This document shows, in pieces, positions 1-7,349 of a stretch of DNA of 64,000 nt. Both the position numbers and the translations under genes were made by a program. Every line of letters begins with the position of its first letter. The first letter of the stretch is position 1. The DNA lies in NCBI GenBank assembly GCA_942492055.1, contig CALODP010000002.1:186001-250000 (forward strand), read 5' to 3'. This stretch comes from CALODP01 sp942492055 (GTDB taxonomy: Bacteria > Bacteroidota > Ignavibacteria > Ignavibacteriales > Melioribacteraceae). Under the pieces are notes generated by a model. The model worked only from the letters and a program-made list of their open reading frames with translations. It was not told the DNA's origin and did not search any database.

Positions 1-765
1 ATTCCGATCCTTTTTCTCTTCTATTTTATGCTTGATACCTTTAACGAATTATGGTGGTTGCCTTTCGCTATAGCTATGTTTCTGATATCTGTTGTTCTCG
101 CGCAAATACTTCCTATTGTTATTTTGCCTATCTTCTATAAGATTCTTCCGATAGAAGATGAAGAATTGAAAGAAAGAATAATCTCGATGTCCGGAGCTGT
201 TGGCATGAAGGTTGAAAACGTATTTTCGTTTGATATGAGTAAAAATACAAAGAAGGCAAATGCAGCCTTTACCGGATTGGGCAAGACAAAGAGAATAATT
301 CTGGGGGATACTCTCCTTAGCGATTATACCAAAGATGAAATCGCTTCGGTAATCGCGCATGAATTGGGGCACTACAAGCATAAACATATTGTTAAGAATC
401 TTATAATAAGTACCGCCTCCAGCTTTTTGCTTTTCTATTCGATAGCGGTGCTTTATAATGGTTCACTAGGGATATTCGGATTTGAAAAGATAACCGAGAT
501 AGCGGCTCTTCCGTTACTGACATTATGGAGTATGCTAATCGGGTTATTGATGAATCCGATTACTAACTCAATATCAAGACGTTTCGAGTATCAGGCTGAT
601 GATTACGCTGTTGAGGTAACCGGTGAAAAAGAGATCTTCGCCGAAGCGTTGAAAAAGATAAATGAACAGAACAAAGGGGATGAAGATCCGCATCCTTTGG
701 TGGAATGGTTCTTTTACAGCCACCCGTCGATTAAAAACAGATTAGCTAATATTAACGAAAAATAG
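1..765 (+). CDS. M48 (Ste24-type) zinc endopeptidase, 5' end outside window
   Basis: The frame is open from the first base and the first Met is at 28, so this is the C-terminal 254 residues of a longer protein; Ste24-type M48 proteases are usually about 400 residues. The zinc motif HELGH lies at 358-372 and the downstream third-ligand region RRFEYQADDYA at about 577-609. Hydrophobic segments before and after HELGH fit an integral membrane protease whose active site faces a membrane chamber. In this family the enzyme cleaves CAAX-type or misfolded membrane proteins; the substrate here is unknown. It ends 7 bp before the lipoprotein gene and probably shares its transcript. The family call is firm; the exact subfamily is inferred from the HELGH...EYQAD arrangement. 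Confidence 0.88.
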   Translation: MPILFLFYFMLDTFNELWWLPFAIAMFLISVVLAQILPIVILPIFYKILPIEDEELKERIISMSGAVGMKVENVFSFDMSKNTKKANAAFTGLGKTKRIILGDTLLSDYTKDEIASVIAHELGHYKHKHIVKNLIISTASSFLLFYSIAVLYNGSLGIFGFEKITEIAALPLLTLWSMLIGLLMNPITNSISRRFEYQADDYAVEVTGEKEIFAEALKKINEQNKGDEDPHPLVEWFFYSHPSIKNRLANINEK

Positions 766-772
766 ATCAGAT

Positions 773-2356
773 ATGCTAACGAATAAGATAGTTTCGAAAA
801 TCGTAATTCTTTTACTCCTTCTTTTTGTCGGATGTTCGTTGGATAAGGATGATGATTCTTCCATCGTAACGCCGACTCCACCGGATAGCTATACTCCCAA
901 TTCACCTACTCCCGCGGACGGAGCAATTAATCAGGAGAATGTTGTTACTCTTTCCTGGAAAGGGGAAGGGGCTGTAAAGTATGAATTATACTTTGATGAT
1001 GTTACTCCTCCCGTTCAATATGTAGGGGAAATAACTTCAAAGGAATTAACGGTATTCGCTCCGGGACAAAACGAAACATATTACTGGAAAGTAATATCGG
1101 TTTTCGCCGATGGCTCTAAGAAGGAAGGGGATGTTTGGAGTTTTTCTACTAAGGGAATAAGCTCCGGATCCGAAGGATATATTATAAAGAAACATAGCTT
1201 ATCCACCGCTCCGCCGAATAGGGTTAGAATTCTTTTCCAGGTACTTGATATCAATGAAAACGGAATTGATAATATTACGATTAATGATATCGAGATTATG
1301 GAAGATGGTGATCTGGTTTCTCCTACCGAATCGAATTTGAAGATAACCAAAAGGGAAGAGAATCCTTATACCATTAAGACAGTATTGATGTTGGATAATA
1401 GTTCCAGTATTACAAACGATCCGAATAATAGCAATAATCTGGATGATATTAAAGCCGCGGCAAAAGTCTTTGTGAATAACATGCTTCCGCAGCAAGAGAT
1501 TGCGATATATCAATTCTCTAATGATGTAACGAAAATTACGGATTATCTGGGGTATAAAGATAAAGCAACATTATTAACAATGATCGATAATATCACCAAA
1601 GGGTTTGCTACCACCGATCTCTACGGCGCGGTAATAGAAGGGGCGGCGCAGTTGAAGAATATTAATACCAGAGATGAGATAATAGAATCGAATATGATTC
1701 TCTTTACCGACGGAGATGATACTCAGGGAAGACATCATTTATCGGATGCTTTGGATGCTGTTTCTAACAAAAGTGTCTATATGATTGGTTTGGGTAGTGA
1801 GGAAGATAAAGAAGTTCTGGAAATGCTGGGGACCGAAGGATATTACCCGATTTTTCAGGTAACCCAATTGAATCAGGTCTTAATTGAATTGCAAAGCAAG
1901 ATAGAGAAATTGGCTAACAGTTACTATTGGCTTGAATACTCCAGCCCAAAAAGGGGGAACAATACCCATCTGTTGCAAATGAAAATAAAAAACAATCCGG
2001 TCTATTCCGTTTTGGAAGGGGAATTTAGTAGCGCGGGATTTTTCGAGGCGCAAGACGGATTGTATTTTGACTGGTCTTTCGCTAATCCTGACGGGAATAA
2101 GGATTTGGTCTTGTTTGCCGGAGGTGATTCGGTAGATGTTAACGCCTATACTTATGAAAATTCCGCTTTGTTGGAAGAAGCTTTTTATTCATGGGAAGAA
2201 AATCAGTATATTACGATCCTAAAAAAGGATCCTCCTCGTAACTCAATGGTAGCGATAGCCGCAAAGGCGGGCGCTCCGGACACAAGTTTCTCTATTAAGG
2301 TTCGGGACACAAAGAATAATTACGAAGAGGAAATCAGGATTCAGATACAAAATTAA
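773..2356 (+). CDS. Lipoprotein with fibronectin-like and von Willebrand factor A domains
   Basis: The 527-residue product starts with a hydrophobic signal segment ending in LFVGC, so Cys21 is a likely lipid attachment site. After a Pro/Thr-rich linker (about 30-45) there is a beta-sandwich-like stretch (about 45-127) resembling fibronectin type III repeats of surface proteins. A VWA domain follows (about 200-385): the metal-site motif DNSSS at 208-212 and a second acidic turn, FTDGDD, at 311-316. The last 140 residues are of unknown fold. VWA domains bind ligands through a metal ion; the ligand here cannot be told. It sits between the M48 protease and gatC with tiny gaps, which suggests co-transcription rather than shared function. 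Location in the periplasm or on the outer membrane is inferred from the lipobox. Confidence 0.8.
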   Translation: MLTNKIVSKIVILLLLLFVGCSLDKDDDSSIVTPTPPDSYTPNSPTPADGAINQENVVTLSWKGEGAVKYELYFDDVTPPVQYVGEITSKELTVFAPGQNETYYWKVISVFADGSKKEGDVWSFSTKGISSGSEGYIIKKHSLSTAPPNRVRILFQVLDINENGIDNITINDIEIMEDGDLVSPTESNLKITKREENPYTIKTVLMLDNSSSITNDPNNSNNLDDIKAAAKVFVNNMLPQQEIAIYQFSNDVTKITDYLGYKDKATLLTMIDNITKGFATTDLYGAVIEGAAQLKNINTRDEIIESNMILFTDGDDTQGRHHLSDALDAVSNKSVYMIGLGSEEDKEVLEMLGTEGYYPIFQVTQLNQVLIELQSKIEKLANSYYWLEYSSPKRGNNTHLLQMKIKNNPVYSVLEGEFSSAGFFEAQDGLYFDWSFANPDGNKDLVLFAGGDSVDVNAYTYENSALLEEAFYSWEENQYITILKKDPPRNSMVAIAAKAGAPDTSFSIKVRDTKNNYEEEIRIQIQN

Positions 2357-2367
2357 GAGGAAAGTTG

Positions 2368-2655
2368 ATGTCCGTTACTAAGAAGGATGTGGAATATATT
2401 GCCAAGCTTTCGAAGCTGGAATTTGCCGAAGAAGAGATTGGGGATTATACGGAACAGTTAAATAAGGTTTTGGAATACGTAGATAAATTGAACGAATTGG
2501 ATACGGAGAATGTAGAACCTCTTTTGCATCCGGTAGAGAATGTAAATGTGTTCCGCGAAGATAAGTTGAAAGATTCCTCTCCGAGAGAAGAAGCATTAAA
2601 AAACGCTCCCGACGCGACGGAGGAATTCTTCAGAGTACCGAAAGTTATTGGTTGA
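2368..2655 (+). CDS. gatC: Aspartyl/glutamyl-tRNA amidotransferase subunit C
   Basis: This is the small subunit that stabilises the GatCAB complex, which converts Glu-tRNA(Gln) or Asp-tRNA(Asn) to the amidated form. The 95-residue product has the typical family pattern: VEYIAKLSKLEF near the N-terminus, a central EPLLHP, and a C-terminal FRVPKVIG. I chose ATG at 2368 rather than the in-frame TTG at 2365 because a purine-rich ribosome site (AGAGGAAAG, 2355-2363) is spaced for it. gatA and gatB are not in the window, so the complex is encoded at more than one locus. It lies 11 bp after the lipoprotein gene and 22 bp before kdsB. Confidence 0.93.
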   Translation: MSVTKKDVEYIAKLSKLEFAEEEIGDYTEQLNKVLEYVDKLNELDTENVEPLLHPVENVNVFREDKLKDSSPREEALKNAPDATEEFFRVPKVIG

Positions 2656-2677
2656 TTAAATCGGGTTGGTGTAAAAT

Positions 2678-3436
2678 ATGAAAATTGTTGGTGTAATACC
2701 GGCTCGATTTGCCTCAAGCAGATTGTTGGGAAAACCTCTCGCTAATATCGGTGGTAAGCCGATGATTCAGCATACCTACGAAAGCGCGAGCAAATCGAAG
2801 TTGATAAATAAATTAATTGTTGCCGTTGATGACGAAAAAGTTCGTGATACGGTTATCGGGTTCGGCGGAATAGCCAAACTTACCCCGAAAGAAGTCCCTA
2901 CCGGTTCCGATAGAATCGCGATGGTTGCCAAAGATCTTGACGCGGATATTATTGTTAATATTCAAGGGGACGAGCCTTTCATAAGCGGAAGAATGATAGA
3001 TCAGGCTATTGAGCCGCTATTATTCGATAGAGATGTACATGTTTCTACTTTGGCCAAAAGAATCAATACCGTAGAGGAATTGAAAAATCCTTCCGTGGTA
3101 AAGGTGGTTTTCGATTATAATAACTGCGCTCTCTATTTTTCCAGATCTCCTATTCCTTATGTTAGGGAAGCAAAATCGAATTTGGAAAGAATCCAGAAGA
3201 CGGAAATTTATAAGCATATCGGACTTTATGTTTACAGAAGGGATGCTTTGTTGAGGTTTACCGAGCTGAAACCGACCGATCTGGAAAACATAGAGAAACT
3301 TGAGCAACTAAGAATGCTCGAAAATAGTATGAAGATAAAGCTTGTGGTTACCGATACTGAGAGTCTCTCGGTTGATACTCCGGAAGATCTTGAAAAGGCC
3401 CGCAAATATTATGAAAAAGTTATTCTCAAAAAATAA
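2678..3436 (+). CDS. kdsB: 3-deoxy-manno-octulosonate cytidylyltransferase (CMP-Kdo synthetase)
   Basis: KdsB activates Kdo with CTP to CMP-Kdo, the donor for the lipopolysaccharide inner core, in the cytoplasm. The 252-residue length is usual. The nucleotide-binding N-terminus IPARFASSRLLGKPL (7-21) and the metal-site motif NIQGDEPFI are present, as is the SRSPIPY stretch typical of the family. Together with kdsA and kdsD at 14.5-16.5 kb this gives most of the Kdo pathway; kdsC is not seen here. This supports an outer membrane carrying Kdo-containing LPS. It is 9 bp upstream of the PLP enzyme gene. Confidence 0.95.
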   Translation: MKIVGVIPARFASSRLLGKPLANIGGKPMIQHTYESASKSKLINKLIVAVDDEKVRDTVIGFGGIAKLTPKEVPTGSDRIAMVAKDLDADIIVNIQGDEPFISGRMIDQAIEPLLFDRDVHVSTLAKRINTVEELKNPSVVKVVFDYNNCALYFSRSPIPYVREAKSNLERIQKTEIYKHIGLYVYRRDALLRFTELKPTDLENIEKLEQLRMLENSMKIKLVVTDTESLSVDTPEDLEKARKYYEKVILKK

Positions 3437-3445
3437 TCAGTTACT

Positions 3446-4405
3446 ATGAAAGAACCGAAAAGATTATCACTCGCGAATATTCCCACTCCGTTGCAGGAAG
3501 TTGAGTTCAACGGTACAAAACTATTGATCAAAAGGGATGATTATACCGGTACCGAACTGACCGGAAATAAAATAAGAAAGTTGGAATACCTTCTTTATCA
3601 AGCCAAGAAAGATAAATGCGATTATCTTTTTACCTGCGGGGGTGATCAATCGAATCACGCGCGCGCGACAGCTATTGCCGGTGCCGCTCAAGGAATAAAA
3701 TCGAAATTGTTTTTATGGGGACAGAAGAAAAAAGTTTCCGAAGGAAATTTGTTTCTGGATGAAGTTCTCGGCGCTGAGATTGAGTATTTCAAAAAGAAAG
3801 ATTATCTCGACGTAAAGAATGCGATGAAAGCGGAAGCGGAACGAATGCTGAAAGAAGGGAAGCGCGCGATGATTATTCCCACCGGCGGTTCTAACGAATT
3901 GGGGATGTGGGGATATATTAAGTTCGTTGAGGAATTGGCAAAGCAAACGGATCTTTCTAAGATAAAGGGGATAGTTTTGGCTAACGGCAGTGGTGGAACC
4001 GCGGCGGGAATTATGGCCGGACTTTCTCTTAATGGAATTAAAGCAAAGGTCTTTGGTGTTAATGTATTTGACAAGGCCAAAGAAGCCGGTGAAACAATCA
4101 GGGAGTTATTCGAAGCTTGTTCCGATAAGTACGAATTGAATATTTCTTTCGATTCTTCTTTGCTCGAATTATTGGACGATTACTCAACCGAAGGTTACAA
4201 GAATATTACTCCAGACAAATTGGAGGTGATTAAAAGCTTCGCGAGACAGACCGGGATATTTCTTGACCCGACATATACCGGAAAAGCTTTTTTCGCTTAC
4301 AACGATCTGTTTTTGAAAGAGAAGAAAAACAAAGGAATACTCTTTCTGCATACCGGTGGAATTTACGGAATTTTTTCGAAAAGGAAGGCCTACTTAAACG
4401 CATAA
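3446..4405 (+). CDS. PLP-dependent D-cysteine desulfhydrase / ACC deaminase family enzyme
   Basis: The 319-residue protein matches the fold-type II PLP family that includes D-cysteine desulfhydrase and 1-aminocyclopropane-1-carboxylate deaminase. The N-terminus has IPTPLQEVEF and RDDYTGTELTGNKIRKLEY, in which the Lys of GNKIRK is the expected PLP Schiff-base residue (about 47). The substrate-loop pattern CGGDQSNHARA follows. A Gly/Ser-rich phosphate-binding loop (NGSGGTAAG) is present near residue 177. Substrate cannot be assigned: desulfhydrases and deaminases in this family are hard to tell apart by eye. It precedes the B12-binding protein by 17 bp, so the two may act in a common amino-acid or acid pathway, but that is inference. 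Confidence 0.85.
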   Translation: MKEPKRLSLANIPTPLQEVEFNGTKLLIKRDDYTGTELTGNKIRKLEYLLYQAKKDKCDYLFTCGGDQSNHARATAIAGAAQGIKSKLFLWGQKKKVSEGNLFLDEVLGAEIEYFKKKDYLDVKNAMKAEAERMLKEGKRAMIIPTGGSNELGMWGYIKFVEELAKQTDLSKIKGIVLANGSGGTAAGIMAGLSLNGIKAKVFGVNVFDKAKEAGETIRELFEACSDKYELNISFDSSLLELLDDYSTEGYKNITPDKLEVIKSFARQTGIFLDPTYTGKAFFAYNDLFLKEKKNKGILFLHTGGIYGIFSKRKAYLNA

Positions 4406-4422
4406 CTTATTACGGAGGAGCA

Positions 4423-4821
4423 ATGGAGAAGAGGATAAGAGTTCTCATTGCAAAAGCCGGCCTCGACGGGCACGATCGGGGAGCGAAAGTAGTTGCTTCG
4501 GCATTAAGAGACGCCGGAATGGAGGTTATCTATACCGGCCTTAGGCAAACCCCGCAAATGATTGTGGAAGCTGCAATTCAGGAAGATGTTGACGCGATCG
4601 GAGTCAGTATCTTATCGGGAGCCCACATGACAATCTTTCCCAAAATTATGAAACAACTCGAAGAAAACTCTGCTACGGATATTCTACTCTTCGGAGGAGG
4701 AATTATCTCGGATGATGATATTACCCAACTGAAAGAGATAGGTGTGGGAATGATCTTTACACCGGGGGCATCTACCAGAGATATTATCGAATATCTCCGT
4801 AACTATGTCTCCGAGCAATAA
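4423..4821 (+). CDS. Stand-alone cobalamin-binding domain (methylmalonyl-CoA mutase C-terminal type)
   Basis: The 132-residue product is only the B12-binding domain of acyl-CoA mutases. KAGLDGHDRGAKVV near the N-terminus contains the DxHxxG motif whose His ligates cobalt, followed by GVSILSGAH and a final GGG loop (LFGGGII). Such separate small subunits normally pair with a catalytic subunit of about 550 residues, which does not occur in this window. A GGAGGAG ribosome site precedes the ATG at 4423. The partner could be methylmalonyl-CoA, isobutyryl-CoA or another acyl-CoA mutase; nothing here decides. It is the last gene of the co-directional run beginning before base 1. Confidence 0.88.
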   Translation: MEKRIRVLIAKAGLDGHDRGAKVVASALRDAGMEVIYTGLRQTPQMIVEAAIQEDVDAIGVSILSGAHMTIFPKIMKQLEENSATDILLFGGGIISDDDITQLKEIGVGMIFTPGASTRDIIEYLRNYVSEQ

Positions 4822-5172
4822 TATTTCTCTATCCGTGTATTTGAGAAAATTATATACAAAAGGAAAAAGTGCGGAAATGCCCCGATTCCGTTTGATATGT
4901 CATGGATAATTTTTTAGGCTACCGCTAAGAAACCGGAACCCGAAGAAAATATTTGTGAACGTAGAGAAATGTTTTCCGGAGATAGATTATAATACTCTGG
5001 GGCTAAATTATAGTAAACGAAGTGTACATTTATAAGTTCTAAGACCTCCGCATAATTTTCTATAGCTTAATTATTGTTTTCCTCGAATCGATTATAGTCA
5101 AGTTCATGCAACGAAATTTTTCCCGGATGCTCCGCGAAAAAGTATGGATGCGAATATTAATAATCTCCTTAC
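4822..5172. other. Non-coding stretch before the tandem array
   Basis: No ORF, RNA gene or clear terminator was seen in these 350 bases. The sequence is AT-rich. Scattered GAAA(T) words occur, but I could not follow a reliable 21-base phase left of about 5173, so any older extension of the array is unproven. Confidence 0.5.
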
Positions 5173-6201
5173 ATGTTATAGCCGGCTAAAACTCCCGCAA
5201 AGAAATTTAGTTCCATATTATAGAAGAATAGATATGTGACAAAGCGATTTGATTTCGTGTCATAGCGAAATGTACTTGTGACATAGCCAAATGGCGGAGT
5301 GACATAGGAGAATGGAATCGTGTCAAAGGGAAGTGGCGTCGTGACATAGAAGAATGTTATGGTGACAAAGCGAAATGTACTTGTGACATAGCCAAATGGC
5401 GGAGTGACATAGGAGAATGGAAATGTGTCAAAGGGAAGTGGCGTCGTGACATAGAGGAATGTCACAGTGACAAAGCAAAATGTACTTGTGACATAGCCAA
5501 ATGGCGGAGTGTCAATGGAGAATGGAAATGTGTCAAAGCAAAGTGGCGTCGTGACATAGAGGAATGTCGCAGTGACAAAGCGAAATGTACTTGTGACATA
5601 GCCAAATGGCGGAGTGACATAGGAGAATGGAAACGTGTCAAAGGAAAGTGGCGTCGTGACATAGAGGAATGTCGCGGTGACAAAGCAAAATGTACTTGTG
5701 ACATAGCCAAATGGCGGAGTGACATAGGAGAATGGAAATGTGTCAAAGGGAAGTGGCGTCGTGACATAGAGAAATGTTGCGGTGACAAAGCAAAATGTAC
5801 TTGTGACATAGCCGAATGGCGAAGTGACATAGGAGAATGGAAATGTGTCAAAGGAAAGTGGCGTCGTGACATAGAGGAATGTCGCAGTGACAAAGCAAAA
5901 TGTACTTGTGACATAGCCGAATGGCGGAGTGACAAAGCAAAATGTATTTGTGACATAGCCAAATGGCGGAGTGTCAAAGGAGAATGGAAATGTGTCAAAG
6001 GGAAGTGGCGTCGTGACATAGAGAAATGTTGCGGTGACAAAGCAAAATGTACTTGTGACATAGCCAAATGGCGGAGTGTCATAGGAGAATGGAAATGTGT
6101 CAAAGGGAAGTGGCGTCGTGACATAGAGAAATGTTGCGGTGACAAAGCAAAATGTATCTGTGACATAGCCGAATGGCGAAGTGTCAAAGAAGAATGAACT
6201 T
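5173..6201 (+). repeat. 21-bp tandem array with 105-bp five-unit super-repeat
   Basis: From 5236 to 6201 there are exactly 46 consecutive 21-bp units without one indel; three decayed units in the same phase extend it left to about 5173. Each unit is GTG(A/T)CA(A/T)AG, two variable bases, (A/G)A(A/G)TG, then five variable bases. The variable bases define five unit types ending tactt, gcgga, gaaat, gcgtc and tcgca, in fixed order A-B-C-D-E, giving a 105-bp super-repeat that runs about nine times; an extra A-B pair at 5887-5949 is the only break in order. The 21-bp period equals about two DNA turns. Units at 6202-6243 fade into the leader of the next gene. Reading frames inside are open on both strands largely because 21 is a multiple of three. 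It is not a CRISPR: there are no unique spacers. Confidence 0.97.
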
Positions 6202-6282
6202 TAGTCGAAACGGGGGTGTTTGTGATAGAAAAGGTTTGTTTTTGGGCGAAAATCGGCTTTTTGCCGGGAAAGGAGATTTATT

Positions 6283-6939
6283 ATGACAAAGAAAGAAGAG
6301 AATTCTTTTAGTATGTACAGGGTAGTTAATTCAGTTTTGGCTGATAATCGTGCGGTAGTCGATTCGGTTCCGGTATTTCGTGAGGCTGCGGATGAATTCG
6401 CTGGGATAATCGGAGAGATTGAGGAGACAAACAATAAGTTTCTTCATCTGACCGCGGGAACCGCCGAGATGAAGGGGGAGGCTATGCGGGATTTGATTGA
6501 GCTTCTGATTTCGATGAGTTCTTCTCTTGTGGTTTACGCCGATTTGACCGGTCGGGAAGATATTCGCGCGAAGGGGAGTGTGACGAAGAGGATGCTGGTT
6601 CGTTTAAGGGATACCGATTTGATCGGGAAGGGGAGAATGATTTTGGGAATGTTGCAGGAATACTCGGGGGCTTTGGTTGAGTTCGGGATAACTCCGGAGC
6701 GGATTGAGGATTTGCGTGCGGGAATTGAGAGATATGATAAGGCTGCCGGAAGACAGGGGACAGAGTACGCCGAGAAGAGTGGGGCGCGGAAGAAGTTGAC
6801 CGGTTTGTTTGAGAAGAGCCGCTTGTTTTTGAGTAACAGGTTGGATCGTTGCGTGGAGATGGTAAGAGGGGATAATCATGAGTTTTATGAGGAGTATCGA
6901 GCGGCGCGTGTGATTAAGGATTTGAGGGGGAGAGGGTGA
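6283..6939 (+). CDS. Unrecognised all-helical protein next to the tandem array
   Basis: The 218-residue product has no signal peptide or membrane segment and reads as a mostly helical bundle: long helices at about 5-50, 60-95, 98-135 and 158-215, broken by Gly/Pro turns such as EFGITPERIEDL near 138-149. A Tyr/Phe-rich end, HEFYEEYRAARVIKDL, is distinctive. I have a vague impression of similar unnamed proteins in FCB genomes but cannot name a family. AAAGGAG before the ATG is a good ribosome site, and a small CGGC/GCCG stem (6254-6266) precedes it. The coding strand is unusually G-rich compared with neighbours, which may mark transfer. The array ends about 80 bp upstream and probably contains or borders its promoter. 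Function unknown. Confidence 0.75.
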   Translation: MTKKEENSFSMYRVVNSVLADNRAVVDSVPVFREAADEFAGIIGEIEETNNKFLHLTAGTAEMKGEAMRDLIELLISMSSSLVVYADLTGREDIRAKGSVTKRMLVRLRDTDLIGKGRMILGMLQEYSGALVEFGITPERIEDLRAGIERYDKAAGRQGTEYAEKSGARKKLTGLFEKSRLFLSNRLDRCVEMVRGDNHEFYEEYRAARVIKDLRGRG

Positions 6940-7349
6940 AAAAGCAGACTCATAGAAGAACAAGAGTATGAACCACGGAGAGCACTTCGACAACCTTTCG
7001 ACCAGTCAAGAGCATGCTCTACAACAAGCTCAAGGAACAGATCGCCGGCAAAGGCCGAATTTGAGAGAGTAACTTAGCTTCAATTCCGGTTTCCGCCTTT
7101 TTTTGGATTCATGGAGCACCCGTGGTTTTGAGAAAAATGGTTCTGACGATATCACTTATCAATGTTTATCATGTCTTATCGGCGCGGGGATTTTGATTTA
7201 TTTGTTGCGTGAGAATTAAAAAGGTGTATTTTTATAGTTGTCTGTTTATTACTTATTGTTAGTATTAAATAAGTTCCCTATATCAGATGTAGGACATTCT
7301 TAGGAGGAGATGCGCTAACTAAAATGTCTAACACTATATGGAGTTGAGT
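6940..7349. other. Intergenic region with a likely promoter at its end
   Basis: No convincing gene was found. There is a 12-bp perfect palindrome, AGAGCATGCTCT (7009-7020), and a GC-richer patch at about 6970-7070 with short open frames of no recognisable identity. The right part is AT-rich and carries the promoter listed separately. Confidence 0.45.
7205..7234 (+). promoter_or_regulatory. Putative promoter of the secreted-protein genes
   Basis: TTGCGT (7205-7210) is followed after 16 bases by TATTTTTA (7227-7234). The same -35 word occurs at the rRNA operon with a 17-base spacer. It lies about 115 bases before the chosen start at 7350. This is pattern matching only. Confidence 0.35.

Noticed and set aside
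5169..6187. Minus-strand open frames of 98 and 241 codons across the tandem array
   Set aside because: A 21-bp repeat keeps any stop-free frame open indefinitely. The frames lack ribosome sites, switch frame between them, and read as low-complexity heptads, so they are treated as by-products of the repeat.
5173..6201. CRISPR array
   Set aside because: Units are contiguous 21-mers with recurring variable bases; there are no unique spacers of 25-40 bp and no cas genes.
7009..7020. 12-bp palindrome as an attachment or recombination site
   Set aside because: No matching copy, integrase or flanking repeat was seen; one short palindrome is weak evidence.
6968..7072. 34-codon ORF after the helical-protein gene
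   Set aside because: No ribosome site, no recognisable product, and competing frames of equal length; only a GC-richer patch is supported.
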